64,000 nucleotides of DNA from Balamuthia mandrillaris (Eukaryota > Discosea > Longamoebia > Balamuthiidae): NCBI GenBank assembly GCA_031835245.1, contig JAVKOQ010000076.1, positions 91,001 to 155,000 on the forward strand, read 5' to 3'. The notes below the pieces were generated by a model. It had not been told where the DNA came from, did not search any database, and saw only the letters and a list, made by a program, of their open reading frames with translations. A program made the translations under genes and the position numbers. This document shows, piece after piece, positions 13,804 to 23,600 of this stretch (the stretch's first letter is position 1; every line of letters starts with the position of its first letter).

Positions 13804-14209
13804 GGCTCTCTCTCCCTTTCTTTTTTTTTGTTTGTCTTTTATGTCGACGAAAATTTTATGTCGACCAACGAGTTTTCTTCAACTTTTCTGTTGACTCCTC
13901 AACTAGTTAACAATTATTGTCGATAATTTGTTGTGGATTGTCAATCATCAGGAGTCGACATTTATCGATGAAGATGAAGGATTGATGTCGACACCAAAGT
14001 AATTGCGTTCCCACAATTGGAGCGCAGGGGGAGGATGCATCCCTTTAGAGCAGGGTCCCCGGTCATATATGTCAATACACAAGATTAACATACCAGCTCC
14101 CTTCTTACCGTTGGTGCAGATTCCCTTCTGTCTCTAAAAAGCCCAGGTAGAATCGCACGACAGTTTCGGAGTTTTTTTGTTTTTGTTTCTCTCTCTCTCT
14201 CTCTCTCGT
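13804..14209. promoter_or_regulatory. PAXBP1-like gene promoter with four GTCGAC palindromes
   Basis: No coding sequence is supported. GTCGAC occurs at 13843, 13860, 13954 and 13987, four times in 150 bp, mostly as TGTCGAC. Between them lie AACAATTATTGTCGATAATTTGTTG-type AT-rich partial palindromes. The spacer lies upstream of the PAXBP1-like gene (minus) and downstream of the F-box/ankyrin gene. Confidence 0.45.
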
Positions 14210-15517
14210 TTAGTCAGAGGGAACAGGCGCCGAGTCCCACGGGCAACCGTGATCCCTTGCCCACTGCAAAACCTCCAGGTGACCATGCCTCGATGCTCGT
14301 ATGAAGCACTGCTCGTTCCAAGGACATCCATGCTCCCTGGCCCATCGCAACACCTCCAAATGCCCGTTCTCTGCCGCGCATGCGCAAGTGGCTTCATTCC
14401 AAGGGCACCCATGCTCTCTAGCCCATCGCAACACCGCCAAATGTCCGTTGGTGGCTGCAGCGCTGCAAATGCTTTCGTCCCATTCGCAGCCTTGCTCTCT
14501 GGCCCATTGCAGCACCTGCAAGTCGCCATGCTTGGCTGCATAATAGCAGGTCAACTCGTTCCAAGGACAACCATTCACTCTGGCCCATTGTAACACCTCC
14601 AAAGAAGAAGCGCTGCCTTTCTTCTCGAAAGCAGCGGCCGCAGCCAGAGCGCAAGTGGCTTCATTCCAAGGGCACCCATTCCCTCTGGCCCACCGCAGCA
14701 CCTCTAAATGTCCGTTATGAGCGGCGCTGCTGCAGGTTCGTTCGTCCCAAGGACAACCGTTCGCTCTGGCCCACCGCAAAACTTCCAGATGACCTCCTTC
14801 CGAGGCCTCGCTGCAGGTCTCCTCGTTCCAAGGGCAGCCCTTCTCTCGGACCCATTGCAGCACTGTCAGGTGACCCCAACGAGCTGCATTGCTGCAGGTG
14901 CGCTCATCCCAAGGGCAGCCTTGCTCCCTTGCCCATTGCAACACTTCTAGGTGTCCGTTCTTGGCTGCTTGAGCACAGGTCAACTCGTTCCAATCACAAC
15001 CTTGCTCTCTGGCCCATTGGAGTACTGCCAAATGGCCGTACATGGCAGCAAAACAGCAGGTTGCCTCGTTCCAAGGACAACCTTGCTCATGAGCCCATTG
15101 CAGGACCTTCAGATGGCCGCCAGCCGCTGCTTTGGCACAGGTCAACCAGTTCCAGGGGCAGCCTTGTTCTCTGGCCCACTGCAGCATTTCCAGGTGTCCG
15201 TTCTGGGCTGCCCAAATGGAAGTCCAAATGTCCCAAGCGCAGCCTTGCTCTCGAGCCCACTTGAGTGCCTCCAGGCTGCCGCTCTTGGCCGCGAGGCGGC
15301 AGGTCCTACTGTCAAGAGGGAAACCTTCATCACGATGAGCCCATTTGAGAAGGGCCAAGGAGCCGCACGCCGTAGCGAGGCTCAACCTCCGACGAAAACG
15401 CTTCGGACAACAGGAGTACCACCGGCGGCAGGTTCTGGCTGCCACCGGCTTCATCCCGTCGGGCAACATGCTGAAGACATGATACAGCAGTTCCATGGGC
15501 AGATCCTTTTCTTCCAT
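14210..15517 (-). CDS. F-box protein with WAREQGCPWN-type ankyrin-like repeats
   Basis: A single-exon 435-residue protein. An N-terminal F-box (KDLPMELLYHVFSMLPDG then CRRWYSCCPKRF) would bind Skp1 in an SCF ubiquitin ligase. It is followed by about 13 repeats of 26-28 residues, each built on the pattern WNE-TC--AA--GHLEVLQWAREQGCP, a divergent ankyrin class abundant in amoebae, phytoplankton and their giant viruses. The repeat array is the presumed substrate receptor. One repeat is expanded by a short insert, AAAAFEKKGSASS. It lacks introns, unlike most neighbours. It shares a short divergent spacer, with one GTCGAC at 15569, with the BRCT gene. The protein ends GCPWDSAPVPSD. Confidence 0.88.
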   Translation of the reverse strand: MEEKDLPMELLYHVFSMLPDGMKPVAARTCRRWYSCCPKRFRRRLSLATACGSLALLKWAHRDEGFPLDSRTCRLAAKSGSLEALKWAREQGCAWDIWTSIWAAQNGHLEMLQWAREQGCPWNWLTCAKAAAGGHLKVLQWAHEQGCPWNEATCCFAAMYGHLAVLQWAREQGCDWNELTCAQAAKNGHLEVLQWAREQGCPWDERTCSNAARWGHLTVLQWVREKGCPWNEETCSEASEGGHLEVLRWARANGCPWDERTCSSAAHNGHLEVLRWARGNGCPWNEATCALAAAAAFEKKGSASSLEVLQWARVNGCPWNELTCYYAAKHGDLQVLQWAREQGCEWDESICSAAATNGHLAVLRWAREHGCPWNEATCACAAENGHLEVLRWAREHGCPWNEQCFIRASRHGHLEVLQWARDHGCPWDSAPVPSD

Positions 15518-15716
15518 TTGGTTTGGGTGTTCTTTCTTTTGCTTCGCTTTTAGGTGGCTTAATTAAATGTCGACTGTTCACAGCGCATGGGAAACGTCTG
15601 AATTATGTCCAAATAAATTAGCAAAGTAGCTCATAAAGAAGCAGAGAGAAGAGGAATACAAACAAGAAAGAGCGTGCTGCCATCTCTCTGCTCCTTGGCG
15701 GAAGCATGGTTCAACA

Positions 15717-18361
15717 ATGTCTTTTGCCAAGTTTAACCTTCCCTCCACCAGAACTTCGGTTGAGCGAAAGAAGCAGGCCAGCAACCAACCAGCAGCTTCC
15801 TCGTCTTCTGCTCGAGTAACGCCCTTGCCGCCGTCAAACCCACCAATACTTCAACAAGAACGACCAAAGCTTCCTTCTTTTAAGCCATTCAAGCTGCGTC
15901 TTTCTACTTCTTGCTCTTCTTTAACCAGAACAACAACAACAATAATAGAAGAAGAAGACGACGACGACGAAGAAGACGAAGTAGAACAAGTGGATACATT
16001 TTCAAACCAACCTCAAGCCGATGACGAACAGCATAGCAACGCTGCTTGTGAGCCAGAAGAAATAGACTTGTGTCATACAGCAACGCCAAGCAACAACGAA
16101 CGAGAAGTCATTACTATTCACGACAGCGAAACTGCTCCTTCATATGTGGAGGACGAAGGAGGCGAGGAAACATATGCCGAGTTGTCTTCAGAAGAAGACA
16201 AAGACAGCTTGATGGATTGGTTAGGAGAAGAGGACCATCATCATCAACCGAAAGCATCCTCCAGCACTTGGCTCAAAGTAAAGAGAAGAACGGAATACTC
16301 TTCTGAGGAGGAAGAAGAGGAAGAAGAGGAAGATAGCCAGGATAAACAAAGAAAGCGAAAGAGAGGGATTGGAAAAGGAGGAGGGGGAGGAGGAAACAGA
16401 GCGTTGATGACAAAGAAGAAACGAGAGGAGATCTTGCGCGGTGGATTGTCGACACAACAAATGAGAGAGCTCTTTAGAGGAAAACCGTTGGAGCATGAAA
16501 GAGAACCACAACGACGACCATGGGCAGAAGAACACGAACAAGGAGAAGGAGAAGAAGAAGATGAAGAGGTTGAACGAGAGAAAGAAGAAGAGGAGAAAGA
16601 AGAGGAAGAAGAACGACTACAGCAGCAGCAACAACGGCAAAAAGAACAAAGACAAGAAGAGGAGGCCAGCGTTATCGAACTAACGCAGCCTCCACCTGCG
16701 CTTCTGCGAGCAAAGCATCAGAAGAATCGCACAATAGTTACGACTCCCACATCTGTAGCAACGACAACCGCCCACAAACAAATACTAAACACGCCTCCAA
16801 AGAAGTCACCTTCAAAAAAGCGAGCCTCTCTTTCCCTATCCTCTTCTTCTCCTTCTTCTTCGACTTTTCATGCCCCTCCCATCATTTCGTCTGTAGTTCA
16901 TCACCATTACATCTCGCATTGTCCTGCTCCAGCAGTGAGCCCAGCATCCTCATCTACCTCTGCTGCTGCTTCTTCCTCTCTACCTTTCGTTCTACATCCT
17001 TATCACCATGCAACTTCTTTTCTCGTTCCAACTTCTTCCAATCCAACTACTGACATGCCCTATCTTTACTCTATGAACGAGACCAAACCTCGAAACAAAC
17101 CAGTTGCAAATAAGCTTTCTCTAGCGAATGCTGCTCTCTCTTCTTCTACGTTTGTTCCTCTCTTTCGTGACTTTTATTTTGTTTCAACGGGACTTCCACC
17201 AACAGTCAGCAACAAAGCAAGCGATGATGCCTCGTCAAACTCTGCAGGGGCCATTCTTGCTCGTCGTCATCTTTCTGGTCTCTATCTTCTTCATCTTCTC
17301 CTTTTCTGTTGCTAACATATGTTTGTCTTAAATAATGCAGAATCGCAAGTCACAGCGCTCATTCTTGCACATGGTGGACAGTTTTGTAAAAACTTTTTTG
17401 AAAAACTAGCGTTGGCTCCTCCCTCGCGCTTTCTTTCTAGTGCGTTTTCTTCTCTTCATTCAGTAACATTGTTGTGTATCCATTCCTGCTTGCTTATTGC
17501 TTATAGCATCAGAAATAGATAAACGCAAGAAGCAAACAAAAGAAGAGGAGGAAGACGAGACTGATGACACTCTGCCTCATCGGACAAGAATGTTGCTCAT
17601 AAGCAATGGTCATCATCGCACTTTCAAATATCTGGCTTGCGTGGCGTGGGGTGTACCCTGTCTCCACTATCGGTGGGTGCTTCACAGCTGCGAGCAAGGC
17701 AAGTTGTTGCCACAACAGCCCTACCTCTTGCCCGTTGGCTTTTCTTTGGAGACTAACTCCTTGTTATATCAGTACTCATCTCTCGTTCTTTCTCTTATTC
17801 TTTCCTCTTTCCTTTTTGTTCCTCCCGGTTCTCTTTTCTTGTCTTTGTTGTTGTCCCGTTACTCACTGGAGTGCTATAAATAAAAGAAATAGGGAGGAAG
17901 CAGAGGCGGGAAAGACGTTTGCAGAATATAGAATCGGTCTCCTTGGTTCCGCAACATTCATCGTACGCCTTATTCTGTCATCTTAAACCAAACCCTGCTT
18001 CTGCAATACTAACAATTCCTTCCTTCTTTTGTGTTTCGTCTTTTCTTGCATTTTGTACAAGAAATGTTGGGGAGTGATCCTGAAAATAGGAGGAGCACAA
18101 GAGGTACTTCCACTGAGCAACATTGCTCAGCTCTCTCATGAGGCGTCACGCGAACTTGATTGCATTGTTTGGGATGACAAGGCCCAACTCGAAGGCGGAA
18201 GCCCTGCGCTTGTGCAAAAACAACATTCAAGCATGTCTTTCGTCAGCATTCAATGGCTCATCCAAAGTCTATTCTCGCGCAAAGCTCTGCCGTTGAACGG
18301 CCATGCTTCCTTCTCGCCCTCTCCTGTCGCCACAACAAAGAAAATGAAAGAAAGCCAATGA
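15717..18361 (+). CDS. 53BP1-like tandem BRCT protein
   Basis: Probable DNA-damage checkpoint adaptor. The first exon encodes about 500 residues of low-complexity sequence: acidic tracts, a basic block KQRKRKRGIGKGGGGGGN (probable nuclear localisation) and a Ser/Pro/Thr-rich stretch. BRCT1 starts with PLFRDFYFVSTGLPP and continues after an intron with SQVTALILAHGGQF, then HRTFKYLACVAWGVPCLHYRW and VLHSCEQGKLLP. BRCT2 contains YRIGLLGSATF, WGVILKIGGAQEVLP and SFVSIQWLIQSLFSRKALP. The phrase in which a BRCT hydrophobic helix reads KYLACVAWGVPC followed by a conserved W is typical of 53BP1/Crb2-type repeats, which bind phosphorylated histone H2A tails. I cannot see a Tudor domain in the N-terminal half. 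The protein ends KKMKESQ. Confidence 0.78.
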
Positions 18362-18441
18362 ACACATAGTAGTGCTTTTTTCGTGTCGTCGCGATAGATA
18401 ACCGACGACATGAACACTATTCTAAAGATTTTGCTTGATTC

Positions 18442-18505
18442 GGGAGTCGAACCTGCGTATAATGTCTATTCGAATACAATAAGTGTAAGAGGTGGGAGTC
18501 GAACC
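18442..18505 (-). other. Two pol III B-box-like elements 52 bp apart
   Basis: On the minus strand GGTTCGACTCCC occurs at 18453-18442 and again at 18505-18494. Both match the internal RNA polymerase III B-box consensus GGTTCGANNCC. Neither is flanked by a base-paired T stem or followed by a matching acceptor stem, and no A box or D arm is visible, so I do not call a tRNA. It lies in the 230-bp spacer before the Nup133 gene. Confidence 0.35.
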
Positions 18506-18590
18506 GAACTCGGTTTCAAACGAAGAAAGAAGCGAAGAGGAGAGGATTCACTCTTTGGTTGGATTGGATTGGGGAGGGGATTCACGGAGG

Positions 18591-19009
18591 ATGTTCTCCA
18601 ACGCTCGGTTGCCTTCCTACGCCTCACGAGGGGCAAAAACCCCCACTGCAGCCACTCCCTCTTCCAAATTAGGCCGTGACCGGCCTCCCGCCTCGTTCTC
18701 TGCTACATCGTCTCCGGTCACTCCGTCCTCCTCTTCTGCTACTGCCTCCGCCTCGCGGTATGCTTTCACCCCTACTACCTCAACTGCTCCTTCTTCCTCG
18801 TCTTTGGCCACAACACGAGCGGCACCTTCCTCTGCTTTTGCTGGAAGCGCCAAGCGGGCCAAACTGGGACCGACCACGCCTTCCACCGCCGCCGTGCCTC
18901 TCCGGTATCAGCGCACAGTCCTACAGGAGAACGATAGACACCGCGTGGAAGGGATCTGCCCTTTGCCCACTGCTGTCGTCAAATATTTGAACACAATAAC
19001 AGGTGCTCT

Positions 19010-19045
<36 letters not shown>

Positions 19046-20573
19046 CGCTCTCTCACTCTTTCTCTCTCCTCTTCCTCTCCCACACATACACACCACACTC
19101 TCTCTTTTTCTTGATTCCTTTGTTATTTCATTTGCTTACGACAATACAAAAAACCGAACAGAGGAGGAAGAGTACACAGCGATAAGCGGAAGTGTGGATG
19201 GAGCAAGCGGCTTTGCTTGGATTATCATCAGAAACACGTTGTTCCTTTGGCAATATTTGCGTGTTGAGGTATTGAAAGCTTCTTCTTCTTTTTTTTTTTT
19301 GGCTCAAGAAGAGAGATAACGAGACAGAGAGAAAGAGGGAGCGAGAAACTTGGCTATCAAGTAGGCCAAGCACTAAGTTGCAAAAAGCACAAGAGAGAGA
19401 GAGAGAGAGAGAGCGAAGTTGCGACGTAGAGTGGGGAGGAGGAGAGGACAGAAAGCAGAGAATAGACGTCCTCACTAATGAAACAAAAACAAAACAGGAG
19501 CAAGGCCATAGTCAACAATTCCAGCTGCCAAGCTCCAAATACGCTTATGACGGTAACTTAGTGGCTATTGTGCCAGGTCAAGGTGCCACTGGCAGTCATC
19601 GTGCCAAGGGAGTTAAAGGTTTCTTGTCTAGTTCTCTCCTCTAGATCTTTTCTCCATTTATCTCTTGTCCTTTTCCCTTATCTTGTTATAAACAACACAA
19701 AAAGGATTATTGGTTTGTTCTAGAGAAGGCATCATTCGATATTGGCCTAACGTGGAACATAATACCACCCTTGAAAGCTCTCTAGACCTCTCTGCCCATT
19801 CCGCCTCTGGCAGCCCTGTCTCCTCTTCGTCCTCTGGTGAAAAGAAACCGCTGGCCACGCGTCTCATTTCCTTAGGCCAGGCAGGACACGTACTGGGCAC
19901 TAACCAAGGAACCCTCTTCCACATCGTCTTGTGGCAACCCAGTACCGGATGTTGTCTCAACACACGACCTATAGTCAAACCGGTCGGCATGCTCGCCGGC
20001 TTGGGAAGAAGACTGTTCTCCTTTGGGAAAGCTCTGCCTCCTTCTGCTGTGGTGGCCATGGCACAAGGAGCAGGAGCTGCCATATCGGATAGTTCTTCGT
20101 TATCAGCATCCTCGGAATTGTTTGTATTGACAGAAACCTCGCTTCAACGGTGGAGGATCTTTTTGGGCACTCAAGAACGAATGCTCAACGAAACGGGGCT
20201 TCATGACCTCATCAAAAAGAAACTAGTAGAGGAAGATGAGCTCGAAAGGGCTCGACGAGAGGTGGAAGAAGAAGAGATAGGAGGGGGGGTGGGTGACCTT
20301 TGGCTGTTGGACATGCAACGTGGCGAAACAGGGGTCTACGTGCTGGTTGCCTATAGCGACCTCAACTCCACCCAACAAGAACGTACTTTCACTTATTGCA
20401 TTGTGGAGGTGAAACTTTACCACCCTGATAGCGGAGAAGGCATATCACCTGAACTTGGTAATCTGCTCTATTTACAACCGCCTACCGAGGTATCTTCTTC
20501 TCCTGCATCCCTATCCTCTTATTGTACTCTTTTGTTCATGGCTTCGCAGGAGAGAAAGAAAAGAGAAGAGAAG

Positions 20574-20614
<41 letters not shown>

Positions 20615-23600
20615 AGTCACCTAACACAACAGCCCCATAATCACAGCCAGTGGACGAGGAGGACTTATTGACAGCACGCGCGGTAAGGTTGATAGTACCA
20701 GCGGGAGGACCTTGCGCCTACGTCAACTGGCCCTCCATCATCGTGTTGATGAAAGTGCCGGAAGATGAGCGCCCTTTGGACTGGGTTACGCTCAAAGGCA
20801 GCAAATCAGAGGTCATCATTGGGGCTGGCTCAGGTCCTATGCCTCGGGGCAGCATTCCTTCTTCTTGGGCCTTTTCTCCTTCCTCCACAAGACAACAAAC
20901 GGTGGCTTCCAATGAAGTCTTTGCGCTCTTCCTTTCTCTTCAATATGGCATACTTGCAGTGTCTCAATACGGATTGGTGCCACGCCGACGTGACATAACG
21001 GAGGAAAAACCTGCGCCCATCGATAAAAACGAAGCAACACTCTCTCTCCCATCGTCGTCGTTGCAGACAGCAGTGCATGAAGACCTTCGTGTGGCCGACG
21101 TTCAGATCAAACATTTGGTGGCCGCCTTTTATCAATACCTTGCTGGCGAGACTTTGCCTCAGGAAGCTCCTCTCATGGCAGCCATGCGTTCCAGCCAACA
21201 AGAGCTCAGTAGCGCTGTGCAAGGTGTTAGCAACATCATCGTTGATGCAAAGCCTCAAAGCAATCCACGATGGGCAGAGGATACCAAGAAGAGCGGAATT
21301 GGAGAGGAGGAAGAGGAAGAAAAGGATAGCGCTTACTCGGAAGCTCAGTCTTTGTTGTTGAGAGAGCAGTTAGCAGAGAAGATTCAGAAGCATGCCACTT
21401 TCATTGGATTTTTGTTCGAGATGAAGCTTTGGGACAAGTTATCTACAACGGCAAAGTTGGTATTGTTTGCTCACTCAGAAAAGCTACAAGCTGCTGCTGG
21501 TACTTACCCTCTTTTTTATTTTTATTTTTTTTGTTCTGTGTGAACTGGAAGCTTACTTCTTCTGTGCTCAAGCACTGAGAGATCATCATAACGCTTTAGC
21601 AGCAGAACTTTCCAGTAACCGACATGCTCTTAAAGCCCTTCAAAAGACAGGTTCCTCTTCATTTTTATTCTTTAGTCTTTTAATGTAACTAATCAAATAA
21701 CAGAGGACTCAGCAGAGGAACAAACACGACCCGACTTTGATGCTCTAACTCAATCCAAAGCAAGAGTAAAAGCTGGTCGAGTAAAGATGGAACTCCTACA
21801 AAAGGCCATTCGACTATGGCTAGCTTCTAGCAGCATTCCCTCTGAGTTTTGGAGCGAAACTACCGGTCTAGCTCCTGAAGACATGTTCTACAGTCATGTC
21901 TCCGCTGTGGATGAGCTTCTGGGCCATCTTCAAGGCCTTGAGTTGAACGTGTTGGGACCAATTCTTACGCGGAGCATTCTATCTACGACTGCTGAGGCGC
22001 AGCTCTCAAGTGAGGGGTCAGCGCGTGCTACTGTTCCTCCTTCTGCAGTTCACCTTAGCAGTATCGATGAAATAGAACGGGCTTGTGCTATTATTGAAGA
22101 AGTTGATTTTGTTTTTGAGGTATTATGCTTGTTTTTTTTTTCTTTTTTCATTCATGTTTTTTTTTATTCCCTACTCTTTCTTCTCTCTTCACTTTTCTTA
22201 TAAAAAAAATCGAAAAACATCAAACAGGCGATTTTGTTAACCGCAGTGGAGCATCGACGTTCGAATACTATAGCACGAGACTATCCTTCCCAATATCTGC
22301 AAGCGCCATGGACTTCATCTGAGCGACTCCGCACACAACTTTCCAAGCAAGCCAAGTTGACAGTTCATATTCTTCAAAGCCTTCAAGAACTTCACCCGGA
22401 AGAGTCTTCGTCATCAATGATCGGAGCTCCCGGTACCAACACTGCTCTTTCCTTTGAGCGAACAGAGCAAGTGATGGCGATGATGTTGTCTCAATTATTC
22501 CATTTAGAGGAGATGTTGTTGGATGGTTACGTGGAAGAGCTTTCTATTCTCTCTCGACGAATCACACAACAGCAAAGAAAGAAGGATGACGATGAAGAGG
22601 AAGAAACAGAGCGATTGCGTATTTCGCATGCTACTTTAGAAGAACGGTTTCACGAAGCACGCACACAAGCTATCTCTGCTTTCCGTTCGTTAGCCAAAGT
22701 TACTTCTACCACTACAAACAAGAAAAGCAACCGAAAGACAACATCCGCCATCAGCTTCTACGATGAAGAGGCGGAAGAGGATGAGGAAGAATTATCGGTT
22801 AAAGCTATGGCTAGAAACTACGCTGTGCAGTTAGCGGAGAAGTTCAAGGATTTTGACAGTTTGATTTCCCTTTGCTGCTCTGCCTGCTCCGTGTATGCAG
22901 GAGAGTCGGCTACGGAAACTGCTGCTTATAAGAATAGACGGTTGCAGGAATATATGCACCGTTTCAAGGAAGATAATTTTGCAGAACATCTCTTCCAGTG
23001 GCTTATCATGAATGGTAACCTTCTTTCTCCTCCGTGCTTCTTTCTTCAATCTCCAAGTTAACTTTTTTTTCTTCATACAAACATACAAAAGGCAAACGTA
23101 CAGCTTTATTAACTCAACCAGAAGAGTATAATGACCAATTGAGCAAGTTTTTGGAAGCAGCTGCCTACCAACAATACGCTTGGATACATGCTTTGAAAGT
23201 TGGAAACTATAGTTGCAGTGCTAAAGTGCTGCGGCATCTTGCCGACGAAGAAGACCGACGAGTTGGTCGGAAAAAGGTTTGTTTTGTTTTGTTTTTTTGT
23301 GTGCTTAGTTAGTTAACGGGATTGCGTCTTCATGTTATAGACTTTGTTGAGCATTGGCAAGTTAGCATGTATCGTTGATTCGATGGAAGAGCGTCGGCCA
23401 GGTGGCAAAAGGTGGCTGGACGCAGAAAACTACATTGGACAGGCTGACCAGTTGCTTTATCTCATCAAAGTTCAAGGTACACACCCTTTCTTTTCAATGT
23501 CTCTTTTTCTCGTTTTTGTTTCTCTTTTCTTCCTCTCCTCGTGTTTTAACTTTACCTTTTCTTTCATGCTTTGTGCAACTTCTAATAATTCAATACAGAG

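Noticed and set aside
18421-18510. A tRNA gene on the minus strand
   Set aside because: T-loop words are present, but T, D and acceptor stems cannot be formed, and no A box is visible.
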